Of a stretch of DNA of 64,000 bases, positions 45,176-54,158 are shown in pieces. Source of the stretch: an uncultured Eubacterium sp. (lineage in GTDB: Bacteria > Bacillota > Clostridia > Oscillospirales > Acutalibacteraceae); NCBI GenBank assembly GCA_905234495.1, contig CAJOHE010000007.1, positions 77,146-141,145 on the forward strand. The letters run 5' to 3'. A program made the translations under genes and the position numbers. Numbering within the stretch: position 1 is the stretch's first letter; every line of letters begins with the position of its first letter. The notes under the pieces are model-generated. The model did not search any database. It was not told the origin of the DNA and saw only the letters and a list, made by a program, of their open reading frames with translations.

Positions 45176-45903
45176 GAACCTTCACTCCTTTTTGCAATTA
45201 CTATAAGTCTTCCGTTTGTCTTCGAATACTCGCAGGTTGAAAGGGTTAAGAAAGAATCCCCATATTCCATAGTTCCGTTAATGGTGTACAGGGATTTGCT
45301 CTCTATATGTGTTTTGAGTTCGCCGAATATCGTTTCATCAACCGTATCGGTATATGAATACCACGCATCGTCATTCTGCACTCTTGCCACGGCGATAACT
45401 ACATACCTTCTGCATCCGGTTGGGGTTATCAGCTTAACTATGGGATTGTTGACACCGAAGTCTTTCTGCCTGTATTTCAGCACTTCTGCAAACATCGTGC
45501 CGTCACGCATATTGTGTCCGTAGACGATGAGATTTGGACCGTTTTTCATATCACAAGCAGCGTCAACGAAAGGCGTTCCGATATATGAATACTCTTTTTG
45601 AAAGTTTCTGCGCAGATAGTATTGCGGATTGTCCTTCGTCTGCATAATGGGATAGTCAATCTTCGTGTTTTCAATCCTTACCCAGCCAACACAGTCGGCG
45701 TTTTCAAGGATAAGGTCAAGTATTCCGTTATCGGTATTGTCATCGTTTTCATCATATGTGATTTTCGGCGCCGTATCCTTATACCATTTCTGCTGATTCA
45801 AATCCGTATTAAAATCATACGCCAGTTTGGTTACAACACCGCCGAATGTACAGAGACATATTACTGCAAGAATACTAAACAACCACTTCTTTAAGTTTCT
45901 CAT
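45169..45903 (-). CDS. srtB: class B sortase
   Basis: The 244-residue transpeptidase has an N-terminal membrane anchor (about 8-28) and the sortase B fold with His130 (VYGHNM), catalytic Cys224 (LTLSTCEY) and Arg232. It joins surface proteins to the cell wall after cutting a C-terminal sorting signal. The likely substrate is the 1,413-residue adhesin encoded 3 kb upstream on the same strand, which ends in a TPKTG signal. The ATG at 45903 begins at the basic residues just before the anchor. It overlaps the previous gene by 29 bases. Confidence 0.9.
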   Translation of the reverse strand: MRNLKKWLFSILAVICLCTFGGVVTKLAYDFNTDLNQQKWYKDTAPKITYDENDDNTDNGILDLILENADCVGWVRIENTKIDYPIMQTKDNPQYYLRRNFQKEYSYIGTPFVDAACDMKNGPNLIVYGHNMRDGTMFAEVLKYRQKDFGVNNPIVKLITPTGCRRYVVIAVARVQNDDAWYSYTDTVDETIFGELKTHIESKSLYTINGTMEYGDSFLTLSTCEYSKTNGRLIVIAKRSEGSC

Positions 45904-46468
45904 TATCAAATGCATCCTTTCCGTCAATATCGGGTATCATTTCGCCCTGCATTGAAGCGCCGAAGTAAATAGCAAGAAAGCGTTTGATGTCATCCTTGTT
46001 CATTTTCTTGACTTCAAAGCCCTGCTCAGCGATTGCTTTCTCAACACGGTTAATCTGATTAAATATCTGTTCTTCCTTCTCTTTTCTGAATCGAATTGAG
46101 AACATGAACTGTCTTGCCGTTGACATTTCAATCTGTATGTTATCGAGATAATCGATGTCGTTTTCAAGACAGAGCTTTACTGCCGAATTGGTTTCAATCT
46201 TTTTTCTTTCCAGCATAAAGTTTTTGTTATCGTCAAATCTCTCGCAAGAATCAATACACGAGATTTCAATGTTCGGCTGTGCAGAGAGCACCTGCATTAA
46301 GTGCCAGATTTTGAGCTCAATGTTTTCCTTTGAAAGCACCGAGATGTTTGTCGGGCTTATAAGAAAATATACGAGCTCTCCTTTGTTGGTCTTGAGACCC
46401 CTTTTGCTAAAGGTCTGAATACCGATGAGTTCCTGTACTGAGTTCTTGTTTTTCTTACTTTTTCTCAT
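45875..46468 (-). CDS. conjugal transfer accessory protein, VirB4 N-terminus-like
   Basis: The 197-residue protein begins with a basic stretch, then GIQTFSKRGLKTNKGELVYF and LISPTNISVLSKENIELKIW, strongly resembling the N-terminal part of VirB4/TraE-type proteins but without an ATPase domain. It lies directly between the PrgI-like gene and sortase/virB4, the place where split VirB4 subunits occur. It may form the N-terminal lobe or an assembly partner of VirB4. It overlaps the PrgI-like gene by 14 bases. Confidence 0.65.
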   Translation of the reverse strand: MRKSKKNKNSVQELIGIQTFSKRGLKTNKGELVYFLISPTNISVLSKENIELKIWHLMQVLSAQPNIEISCIDSCERFDDNKNFMLERKKIETNSAVKLCLENDIDYLDNIQIEMSTARQFMFSIRFRKEKEEQIFNQINRVEKAIAEQGFEVKKMNKDDIKRFLAIYFGASMQGEMIPDIDGKDAFDNEKLKEVVV

Positions 46469-46784
46469 CCTTCACACCTTCCTTTACTTTTTTCTTTTCC
46501 GTCAGATAAGTTTTGTCCTTGAGTTCCCATTCAAAATACTGTTGTGTGCTTATAAAATAGCGTACAGCATATTTGATGAAATCAAGAATAGTTACTTCTT
46601 CCGCTCTTATGCTCAAAAAGGCATACACGGCGGTAATTACTGCCGGAATGAGAATCTTTGTTGTGGCAAGTACCATTGCCGAGAAGAGTGCGGCAACTGC
46701 AATTATGGCAAAGTCTTTAAGTGACCACAGCCACAGCGTTGCCGATGCTCTCATATTCTGTGGGTATATAAATTGCTTGTTCAT
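46455..46784 (-). CDS. PrgI/VirB3-like membrane protein
   Basis: The 109-residue protein begins YPQNMRASATLWLWSLKD and has two membrane helices (about 24-42 and 43-62). A short amphipathic region (ILDFIKYAVRYFISTQQYFEW) and a charged tail follow. This is the layout of the PrgI family, the VirB3 counterpart in Gram-positive systems, which docks VirB4 at the membrane. The neighbour order PrgI then VirB4 fits. The gap to the upstream gene is 2 bases. Confidence 0.82.
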   Translation of the reverse strand: MNKQFIYPQNMRASATLWLWSLKDFAIIAVAALFSAMVLATTKILIPAVITAVYAFLSIRAEEVTILDFIKYAVRYFISTQQYFEWELKDKTYLTEKKKVKEGVKDEKK

Positions 46785-46786
46785 CC

Positions 46787-47431
46787 TTAGATTCCTCCGA
46801 TTTCAAGTTCGTCATTTGTTTGTTCTGCGGTTTCAACCGGATGCAGATTTTCAATATTGAAATTGTTTTTCAGATACTCCAAAATATCTTCTGCCGAATA
46901 ACCCGTGTCTTTGTCAAGGAATCCCGAAATGTATATCAGACAGACAACACCGCTTTTAGGCGTTGCGCCTTCAAAAGCCCTGCCAAATTCACCGTCTGTA
47001 AGCGTGTGCAGACAGGTGCTCGGTTGCCAACTATTAATCTCGCTTCTGATTTTGTCTGCAACCTCATTAATGCCGAGAGAAACAGAAGCTGTATCTATTC
47101 CGATTGTGAAATCTTTCAGTTTCACCCAGTAAGAATGAGTAAAGCCGTTTTTTGTAAGGTTGCAAAACGGAACGCCGTCAGAAATCAGCATTTGAAATTC
47201 AATACCTTCGATTTCTAAATCATCTGTAACCTGATTTCTTAATTCTTCCGGCATATCCTTGGCAACTTCTTCTGCGGGTATAGTTTCATGACATTCTTCA
47301 ATACTGATTTCGACATTACAGTCTTTCATGCTGATGTCATCGTTTTCATATCTGCACCACACATCCTTTGCATAGCCGGGATCCGATACAATGATTTGAT
47401 TGAGATGTGATATTTTTCCTTCATATTTCAT
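46787..47431 (-). CDS. ICE protein in the mating operon, unknown
   Basis: The 214-residue acidic, soluble protein contains the segment GVPFCNLTKNGFTHSYWVKL and a C-terminal helix, and ends NDELEIGGI. No family was recognised. It lies between the VirB6-like and PrgI-like genes yet has no membrane helix or signal. It may be a cytoplasmic chaperone or a passenger of the operon. An AAGGAG ribosome binding site precedes the start. Confidence 0.6.
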   Translation of the reverse strand: MKYEGKISHLNQIIVSDPGYAKDVWCRYENDDISMKDCNVEISIEECHETIPAEEVAKDMPEELRNQVTDDLEIEGIEFQMLISDGVPFCNLTKNGFTHSYWVKLKDFTIGIDTASVSLGINEVADKIRSEINSWQPSTCLHTLTDGEFGRAFEGATPKSGVVCLIYISGFLDKDTGYSAEDILEYLKNNFNIENLHPVETAEQTNDELEIGGI

Positions 47432-47442
47432 AGCATTTCTCC

Positions 47443-48369
47443 TTACTTCGCAATATTCTTTGCGAGATTTACTGCGGTAGAAGTCATATGAACAGCGCTC
47501 ATCATATTGAACTTAACACTCGTATCAAGACCGAAGCGTTCCGCAATTCTCGGTACTTCTGCCGCTGCGAGCATAATGCCGATTGCAAGAAGCATATTGT
47601 CTGTCCATGTGAGAAGTCCCATAAAGAGAAGGGTTGTCTGTAAAAATGCAGTAAGGCAAAGAGCGATTACCTGCTTTATCCAGTTTGTGAAACCTTCTCC
47701 GTATCCTCTCGGAATTGAAAACATATACAGACTGCCGACTGCAATCTGAATCAAAAGTATGCCGCCGCGCTTAATGTTGTCAAAGAATATCTTTATTACG
47801 CAGTATCCGAGTGCAATGAGTGCAGCCAAATAGTACAAACTCGCATTTATCATCGTTCCCTGCGGATTAAAGGTAAAACTTATCGCATACTTTGCCACTT
47901 CTCCCAAAGTCGTTCCGGCTTGTGATGAGAAAAGGGAAACCAAATCGTGGGATAAGGTGTTCTGCAATGACACACAGAATTTATATAGTTCAATGGGTGT
48001 TACTGTGAACAGATTTACAGCCATAAATCCCTTAATCCAATTCAGTGCCGTTCCCTGAATGTTGGCTCTGCCGTTTTGGTATTCAATAGCAAGATCAAAT
48101 GCCGAAACGCCGATACCCACTACAAAAAGCGACCAGCCGAAGAGTGAAAAAAGTTTAACTACTGCTGCCACCCAAGAGAGATTGAAGATTTCGCCGCCCA
48201 AAGATGTCATGTTGGTAAAGAAATCTGCAAGCGCGTTATACACGAGTTCAAACAACCATTGGATATATCTGTTCAGTATTTTGTCAATTAAGGTGTCGGA
48301 GATACTGTCAAACGCGCCACCTATGGCATCTCCAAGTCCGCTGATAATGTCGCCCAGCCAATCAAACAT
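47443..48369 (-). CDS. VirB6/TrbL-like multi-pass channel protein
   Basis: The 308-residue protein has about six membrane helices after an amphipathic Gly/Ile-rich start (DIISGLGDAIGGAFDSI). The first helices lie near residues 65-90, then 105-125, 185-200, 215-235, 245-265 and 270-285. A long loop lies between helices one and three. This matches the TrbL/VirB6 inner channel subunit of Tn1549-like elements. The AAAGGAG site lies in the space after an intercistronic hairpin downstream of the pilin-like gene. Confidence 0.85.
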   Translation of the reverse strand: MFDWLGDIISGLGDAIGGAFDSISDTLIDKILNRYIQWLFELVYNALADFFTNMTSLGGEIFNLSWVAAVVKLFSLFGWSLFVVGIGVSAFDLAIEYQNGRANIQGTALNWIKGFMAVNLFTVTPIELYKFCVSLQNTLSHDLVSLFSSQAGTTLGEVAKYAISFTFNPQGTMINASLYYLAALIALGYCVIKIFFDNIKRGGILLIQIAVGSLYMFSIPRGYGEGFTNWIKQVIALCLTAFLQTTLLFMGLLTWTDNMLLAIGIMLAAAEVPRIAERFGLDTSVKFNMMSAVHMTSTAVNLAKNIAK

Positions 48370-48394
48370 CTGTTATCCATCTCCTTTCGAGTCT

Positions 48395-48418
48395 GAAGGA
48401 CACCTTGCGGTGTCCTTC
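48395..48418 (-). promoter_or_regulatory. intercistronic hairpin after the VirB2-like gene
   Basis: A perfect 10-bp stem with a four-base loop (48395-48404 with 48409-48418) lies between the pilin-like gene and virB6. No T-run follows on the transcribed strand, so it may stabilise the upstream mRNA or weaken read-through rather than stop it. Confidence 0.6.
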
Positions 48419-48426
48419 GTTTTGGT

Positions 48427-48786
48427 TTACATTCCTACAATACCCCAGATGTAAAGCGGAGCAGTAAGCGTAAAGATTAGACAAGCGAAAAGAATGGCAG
48501 GAGCTGCAAATTCAAACTGTCCGTGTTTTCTGTAATCGAAATATGCCGTGCCGATCTTTACGAAGAAAAGCACAGCAAGGATAACATCAATTACGGGAAA
48601 TACAACATTGTTTACTACTGTCTTAATCTGTGCTTTCGCTGCGTTCCAAGTGCTTGTAATTGCACTTGAAACATCACCGGCTGCAAAAGCCGTAATTGTG
48701 AAAAATGCACTCACGACTACCAGCACAGCCAGAAAGATTGCAATCTGCTTTTTAGACGGCAATCTCAAAGTTAAGGGTTTCTTCAT
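48427..48786 (-). CDS. DUF3852 VirB2-like pilin candidate
   Basis: The 119-residue protein has a signal peptide ending near TAFAAG (about residues 32-37), a short soluble segment (SAITSTWNAAKAQIKTVVNN) and two membrane helices (about 63-80 and 92-112) with the loop FDYRKHGQFEFAAP. This is the DUF3852 family of CTn elements, which by size and topology is the VirB2 pilin-like subunit. It overlaps the 3' end of the upstream gene by 35 bases. The hairpin directly downstream suits a highly expressed structural subunit. Confidence 0.75.
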   Translation of the reverse strand: MKKPLTLRLPSKKQIAIFLAVLVVVSAFFTITAFAAGDVSSAITSTWNAAKAQIKTVVNNVVFPVIDVILAVLFFVKIGTAYFDYRKHGQFEFAAPAILFACLIFTLTAPLYIWGIVGM

Positions 48787-49132
48787 TTTGAGTACCTCCG
48801 TATCTTTTTCTGATTTCTTTGCATTGCATATCGTTAATATAGTGAATCGTTCTTTTGAGGGAAACCGCTGTCTTTATTTCCTCTTTCATTCCTTCAGTTA
48901 CAGAGTCGCCGAATACCCAAACATGCTTTGTTGAGAGCAGCATATCAATTCCCATTGATACGCCTACCTGCCTTTGCACCTCATCGTTATCATTAAGAAT
49001 CAGTGCATAAAAATGCGACATGACCGGAATCATGCCGCATCTTTCATAAACAAATTTTGAGTATGCAATAGCGTTGGCGATATTCTGCTTTGTATTTCCG
49101 CTTAACGGACTACAGATATACGCCTTTTCCAT
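48752..49132 (-). CDS. DUF4406/DUF7768 nucleoside deoxyribosyltransferase-like protein
   Basis: The 126-residue protein starts MEKAYICSPLSGN, the substrate loop of the nucleoside 2-deoxyribosyltransferase-like fold. It continues with VMSHFYALILND and VWVFGDSVTEGMKEEI, where the acidic residue is usual. Such proteins are common in phages and ICEs and may act on nucleotides or ADP-ribose derivatives; activity is unproven. The ATG at 49132 overlaps the adhesin stop (TGATG), and its end overlaps the pilin-like gene. Confidence 0.75.
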   Translation of the reverse strand: MEKAYICSPLSGNTKQNIANAIAYSKFVYERCGMIPVMSHFYALILNDNDEVQRQVGVSMGIDMLLSTKHVWVFGDSVTEGMKEEIKTAVSLKRTIHYINDMQCKEIRKRYGGTQNEETLNFEIAV

Positions 49133-52100
49133 CACTCGTCATCCTCGTCTTTCTTCTTTTTGAAATAGAGAATGGCCGCACTGATTGCGCCGCCGAGTGC
49201 AACTGCACCGAGTCCGATGAGCGTGCCGTAGTTACGGTCATCACCTGTTTTCGGAGTAGTCTTCTTTGTCTTCTCGGGAACGGTAATTTTAACAGTCTGA
49301 TTCTTTTCCTTGATATCGGCATGAACGGCGATTTCAACACCGTCACGGTAAAGCGTTTCAAAGACTACAAGCTCTGTAGTCACCTTGATAGCACTACTGT
49401 CGAACTTGAATTCCATATCAATGCTACCGTTACTCTTTTCGGGTGTGAATTTCACTTCGCCAGTAACCTTCTTGCCGTTTACCTTGAACGGTTCACCTGT
49501 TGACTTATCCATCAGTACGCCTTTGATAACATATTCCTTGCCGACAGTAAGGTTGGAATACTTAACCGTATCAGTAATGGTGATTTCGCCCTTTGCTTTG
49601 ACTTCCTTTTTGCCGTTAGCTTTCGCTGTTGTCTTGATGCTCGGGACTTTGACAGTTACTGTCTGTCCTTTGTCTTCAAGGTCAGCATGAACGGCAAGTT
49701 CTTTTCCTTCCTTATACAGACTCTCGAATACTACGATATCCGTGTCAGATTTGATGAACTTGGAGTCAAATTCAAAGGTCACCTCAACCGAACCGCTGGG
49801 CTGTTCGGGAGTGAACGTTGCTTCGGAAGTTACTTCGCTGCCGTCAATGATGAGTGCCTTGCCTGTGGTTTTATCCATGAGAATGCCTTTTACAACATAC
49901 TCTGTTCCGGGGACAAGGTGTTTGTACTCAACCGTGTCGGTAAGCGTGAAGACTTCCGTTGCGCAAATCGTTTTTTCGCCGTCAACCTCTGCGGTGGTTT
50001 TAAGCTCGGGTATAAGGTCATTTGCTACCTTTATCTCAATGACTTTACCATCTATTTCTACGTCAAAGTGGTGGATATCGGTGTTTGCAAGATAACCGGC
50101 TGCAGATTTGAGCTCTCTGATAGCCCATTTTCCGAACGGTACATTGTTAAATTCAAAGACTCCGTTTTCATCCGTTACGGCAGTGAGGATTGCTGTATCC
50201 TCGTTGAATTTAACCTCATCGTTCCTGAATAAGCCAAAGGTTGCACCCTTGATTGCCTTTTCGGTTTCTCTGTCAAACTTGTATCCCTTAACGGAGCCGT
50301 AAATGAGTTTGTTCTCAATGGCTTCGTCTTTGCCGAAGTCAATATTGATGGTTTCTACTTCCTGTCCCTGATACTCTGTATCAAAATCGAACTTTGTATC
50401 AAGAAGGATATAGTGTTCATCGGTAGCGACTTCCTTTGCGTACCACTTGAAACCAATAGGAAGGTCAACATCAAAGGCAATGTTGCCGTCTTTATCGCAG
50501 TTTGCAAGGCATACGAGCGAATCCTTCGGAATGGTTGTTCCGTCTGCTGCTGTAATGTCTTCATCCGCATAGATTCCGAACTGAACGGATTTAATCTCTC
50601 CGTTCTTGCCGATGTTGAATGTTTCGTCAATTTCCATAGTCTTTGTAAGTGTAACTGCTACTCTCTGCCTTTCATTGAATACTGAAAGTGCTGTACTCGT
50701 TACCTTTACATCCTGACCAGCATATACGAGTTCAACGTCATACTGCTGATTAGAGTTGTAGAACGTTGTAGGTGCAGTCTTTTCGACTACAGTGTATTTT
50801 CCGAGATATAACTGTTTAGACTTTGCGATTCCGTTATCGTCGGTAGTGATTTCATCCACTTTTTCTCCCTGCTGATAACGGGTTGTTCCGTCGAGTGTAG
50901 TGATGTCTTCGGCTGCGTAGATTTCAAATACTGCACCTTTAAGATCCTGTTCTTCGTAATGCGGTGTGTAAATGGTGGGAAACACGGTTTCATTTCCGTC
51001 CTCATCCATAGTTGCACCACCAACGGCAGTAACTGTTGAGAATACTTCGCCGGTCTTGGTGATTTCAATAACGCCCTTCTGTGCAAGATTCGTTTTCTTA
51101 ACTTTAATCAGAGTAAGGGCGTCTTCCTTAACGCTGCCTTCCTCGGTTACATCAAATACAATAGGCGTAGAGTCAAGCACATATCCGTACGGAGCCTGCA
51201 CTTCTACAAGTCTGTAACCGCTGCCGAAGTCAAGTTTTTCGGGAGTTACAAGATAGCCTTCTGCGTTTGTATAGAAGGTGTCAATCGTTGTAGGTGTCGG
51301 GTAAGTGAATGTCTGCTTAACCTTCTTTCCTGAAGGATCAAGAATCTGGAAACCTGCACCTGCGTAGGCAATCTGCTTTCCTGTTTCCGTATCAACCTTA
51401 ACAATCTTTGCGTATGCTTTAAACGGTGCATTGTTGATTAAGAATCTGTAAGTGAATCCGTCCTTTGCAACATAGACATCAAAATCGGGAAGGAATGTTG
51501 CGCCTTCCTTACCCTTTGTCTGATGAACTGTATATACACCGTATGGGAGGAGCTTTGTTTCTGCAAAGCCATACTCATCGCAATCAAGAATATCCTTTTC
51601 GCTTGCCTTTGCTTTTGCATAGGAACCTGCTGATTTGAGATATACCTGAAATTCTGCTTCGGGTTCAGGAATTTCAATCTGCGTACTGCCGTCATCAGAA
51701 TGTTTGATAATGGCAATCTTTCCCTTGATGACCTGTTCCTTAACGGTATTGTTCGTAGTGTTATACTCTACCGTATAGTCCTTCGGATCTGCGCCGACAT
51801 TATATGTCGTGCTATTTACAAGGTATCCCTCACTTGCAGAGATTTCCTTGATTGTCCAGTCTATTCCGCAAACATAGTACTTGGTAGTGAACTGACCATT
51901 ATTATCCGTTGTATAGGTGTCAACGAGAGAACCGCCTTTGTAGATGCCGTAAACTGCACCTGCAAGCGAAGCGTCACCCTGTGGAGTCTTCGTTTCAATA
52001 TCTTCTTTTGTAACGGTAACTCTGAATTTCTTGAGCTTGTTTGTAAAGGTTTTGTTCGTTACCTTGTTCCACTCAATGTTTCCGGTCTGATTGGCAGGTA

Positions 52101-53373
52101 CAACATAGCGAATTGCCGTGTTGACTTCCTCAATCGTGTATCCCGTACCGATTAGAATGTCTTTGAACGTTGCAACACCGTCTGCGTTAGTGGTTGCTGT
52201 CAGATTGATTGCTGCACCCGAGAGCGAAGTGCCTATCAGTTTGAACTTTACGCCTTCAACTAAACCGTCTTCGGAGGTTTTCGTAACGCTTAAATCTCCG
52301 CGCTTGAGAACGTTGCTAAATGATACGGATGCTGTTTCACCGCTTTTTACAGTTACGGTCTTTGACGATGCAGGGACATATCTGTCAATGCTCTGCTCTG
52401 TAACTGTGTATTTACCGGGGACAAGTTCGTTAAGTTTGATTTCGCCGTTTGAATCGGTTGTTATCGTTTTACTGAAATCCGTTCCCGTAATCGTGAACTT
52501 GATTCCCGATACCTTTCCGTCTTCAGAAGTCTTTACAAGTTTAAGGCTGCCGAGCGGTGTGATATTGCCGGAGAGTGAAAACGATACAGGATCATAATAC
52601 GCAGAGTACACGAGTTTCTGATAATCTTCGCTGCCATAAGGATAGAAGAGAAGCAATTCATCGTCATCGCCTGTGTTCTCCTTGTAATATGTTCCGTTTC
52701 CGATAGCAAAGGATGTCTTCGTACAACTCTTATCTACCGTGATTTTCAGCGTATTCTTATTCGCTTCATGCACAATTTTGATGCCGTTCTTGTCCTGTGT
52801 AAAGGCAGGATAGTCTTTAAGCACCTTGTTTGTATCGGTTACCGTCAGAGAGTTTCCGGCAACAATCGTTCCGACATTTTTCGTGTCAAAGGAAGGCGTT
52901 GTATCGAGATTTTCCATATTCTTTTCGGCGTTTTCAATCCAATCGTTATAGTCGCTGTTTGAAAAATCCCAAGAAGTGCTGTCGCCCATAATAGACCACA
53001 CTTTTTTCTGACACATAGCCATGTCTTTCCAATTGATAGAGTTCCCGTGTTCCATATAGTATCCGGCAAAGATCCATTTAGCCGCCGAAATGACTTTCGC
53101 ACTTGAACCGGCTCTCTTTGCCTTCAGATATGACTTTTCGGGACTGGTTGTGCCGTATTCAATACAGAAAACAGGGTAGGTTGTACCGCTTTTGGTGGTT
53201 GTGTGAAGCTGATGTCCGTAATGCCACGAGACATCAATATCAATATCACTACCACCGCTGACTTTACCTAAATTCTCGGCTGCACTTGCCGTAAAAGGAA
53301 TAGAGGCAAAGATAATAAGGAACGAAAGCAGAGCTGCAATCATTCCTTTAATTGCTTTTTTGGTTTTAACCAT
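49132..53373 (-). CDS. thioester/SpaA/VaFE-repeat surface adhesin with sortase signal
   Basis: This 1,413-residue surface protein has a signal peptide (1-31), then a thioester domain with Cys70 (YPVFCIEYG) and Gln122 (MCQKKVW) able to bond covalently to host or partner surfaces. About eight SpaA/Cna-B type beta domains follow, seen as repeats like KTSEDGKVSGIKFTITGTD. Two VaFE-type repeats follow (about 1110-1360, each with a VVFESLY/VVFETLY strand). The end is a TPKTG sorting signal at 1373, a hydrophobic span and a basic tail. Isopeptide-linked beta domains make a stiff stalk. The element's own sortase B is probably its anchor enzyme. It is the largest gene in the window and may mediate cell contact during mating. 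Confidence 0.9.
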   Translation of the reverse strand: MVKTKKAIKGMIAALLSFLIIFASIPFTASAAENLGKVSGGSDIDIDVSWHYGHQLHTTTKSGTTYPVFCIEYGTTSPEKSYLKAKRAGSSAKVISAAKWIFAGYYMEHGNSINWKDMAMCQKKVWSIMGDSTSWDFSNSDYNDWIENAEKNMENLDTTPSFDTKNVGTIVAGNSLTVTDTNKVLKDYPAFTQDKNGIKIVHEANKNTLKITVDKSCTKTSFAIGNGTYYKENTGDDDELLLFYPYGSEDYQKLVYSAYYDPVSFSLSGNITPLGSLKLVKTSEDGKVSGIKFTITGTDFSKTITTDSNGEIKLNELVPGKYTVTEQSIDRYVPASSKTVTVKSGETASVSFSNVLKRGDLSVTKTSEDGLVEGVKFKLIGTSLSGAAINLTATTNADGVATFKDILIGTGYTIEEVNTAIRYVVPANQTGNIEWNKVTNKTFTNKLKKFRVTVTKEDIETKTPQGDASLAGAVYGIYKGGSLVDTYTTDNNGQFTTKYYVCGIDWTIKEISASEGYLVNSTTYNVGADPKDYTVEYNTTNNTVKEQVIKGKIAIIKHSDDGSTQIEIPEPEAEFQVYLKSAGSYAKAKASEKDILDCDEYGFAETKLLPYGVYTVHQTKGKEGATFLPDFDVYVAKDGFTYRFLINNAPFKAYAKIVKVDTETGKQIAYAGAGFQILDPSGKKVKQTFTYPTPTTIDTFYTNAEGYLVTPEKLDFGSGYRLVEVQAPYGYVLDSTPIVFDVTEEGSVKEDALTLIKVKKTNLAQKGVIEITKTGEVFSTVTAVGGATMDEDGNETVFPTIYTPHYEEQDLKGAVFEIYAAEDITTLDGTTRYQQGEKVDEITTDDNGIAKSKQLYLGKYTVVEKTAPTTFYNSNQQYDVELVYAGQDVKVTSTALSVFNERQRVAVTLTKTMEIDETFNIGKNGEIKSVQFGIYADEDITAADGTTIPKDSLVCLANCDKDGNIAFDVDLPIGFKWYAKEVATDEHYILLDTKFDFDTEYQGQEVETINIDFGKDEAIENKLIYGSVKGYKFDRETEKAIKGATFGLFRNDEVKFNEDTAILTAVTDENGVFEFNNVPFGKWAIRELKSAAGYLANTDIHHFDVEIDGKVIEIKVANDLIPELKTTAEVDGEKTICATEVFTLTDTVEYKHLVPGTEYVVKGILMDKTTGKALIIDGSEVTSEATFTPEQPSGSVEVTFEFDSKFIKSDTDIVVFESLYKEGKELAVHADLEDKGQTVTVKVPSIKTTAKANGKKEVKAKGEITITDTVKYSNLTVGKEYVIKGVLMDKSTGEPFKVNGKKVTGEVKFTPEKSNGSIDMEFKFDSSAIKVTTELVVFETLYRDGVEIAVHADIKEKNQTVKITVPEKTKKTTPKTGDDRNYGTLIGLGAVALGGAISAAILYFKKKKDEDDE

Positions 53374-53401
53374 GATGATTCCTTCTTTCGTTTAGAAATG
53401 A

Positions 53402-53427
53402 ACAAGGAAGGCTGTTGCCTTCCTTGT
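53402..53427 (-). promoter_or_regulatory. intercistronic hairpin between lipoprotein and adhesin genes
   Basis: A perfect 11-bp stem with a four-base loop (53402-53412 with 53417-53427) lies 16 bases after the lipoprotein stop and before the adhesin ribosome binding site. No T-run follows on the transcribed strand. Confidence 0.6.
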
Positions 53428-53443
53428 CTTTACTGTTTGAAGT

Positions 53444-54067
53444 TTAATGATACTTGAAGTTTCCGGTCCACTTTCCGCAATCGCTACACGACCACGCCTC
53501 ATAACCATACGGACATTTCTTTGTGTATTCTTCCCATGTTAGTTTGCCGTCTTCGTATTGCGCGAAGTAATCAGCCATAACGGAATCTGCGTATGCCTTA
53601 ACATCTGACTTTGAGGAGAACCACCGACCCATATTTCCGCAGTCAAGGCTGTGATTATTGTTATTCGTACACCTTGACTTTGTGGTACTTTCCTTCTTTG
53701 TAGTGGTTTCCTTTTTTGTCGTTGTCTGTTTCGCAGTTGTTGTTTCCTTTTTGGTTGTTTCAGCTTTCTGCGTTGTAGTTGTGTGTTCTTTGGTAGTGGT
53801 TGTTGTTCTTTGTGTTGTTTGCCTTGTAGTACTTTCTGAAGTTATTTCGCTTGTTGCTTCTTCGGAAGTATCCTTCGTTTCAGTTGAGCCCTGGTGAATT
53901 GTCGTTGGTTGCTGAAATCTTTCGGACACTTCCGATACCTGCAAAACATTCAGCGAAGTGCTTTCCTGCACGGTTTGGATACTGTCCGCGTTTGTGTTAC
54001 AGGCGGAGAATACGCCTACCATTACAATTACTGCTGATATGATGGCAATTATTTTCTTGTTAGTCAT
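53444..54067 (-). CDS. Thr/Lys-rich lipoprotein
   Basis: The 207-residue protein has a signal peptide ending in a lipobox (FSAC, about Cys23). A long low-complexity stretch of Thr, Lys and Glu (about 60-135, units like TTKKET) follows, probably a glycosylated or extended wall-spanning stalk. A small C-terminal domain with Cys pairs lies at about 135-207 (SLDCGNMGRWFSSKSD, WSCSDCGKWTG), perhaps zinc or disulfide stabilised. Such a layout fits an element-encoded surface factor acting with the adhesin. The start has AAAGGAG. Confidence 0.75.
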   Translation of the reverse strand: MTNKKIIAIISAVIVMVGVFSACNTNADSIQTVQESTSLNVLQVSEVSERFQQPTTIHQGSTETKDTSEEATSEITSESTTRQTTQRTTTTTKEHTTTTQKAETTKKETTTAKQTTTKKETTTKKESTTKSRCTNNNNHSLDCGNMGRWFSSKSDVKAYADSVMADYFAQYEDGKLTWEEYTKKCPYGYEAWSCSDCGKWTGNFKYH

Positions 54068-54158
54068 ATTTACCGACTCCTTTCAAACACACAGTATATT
54101 CAAAGAATCTCAAAAGTCCAGAGAAACTTTCAGTAAATCGGAATTAACTCGAAAAAGA

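Noticed and set aside
53658..53897. A hydrophobic plus-strand ORF opposite the Thr-rich lipoprotein
   Set aside because: Its Val-rich composition simply mirrors Thr/Lys codons on the sense strand.
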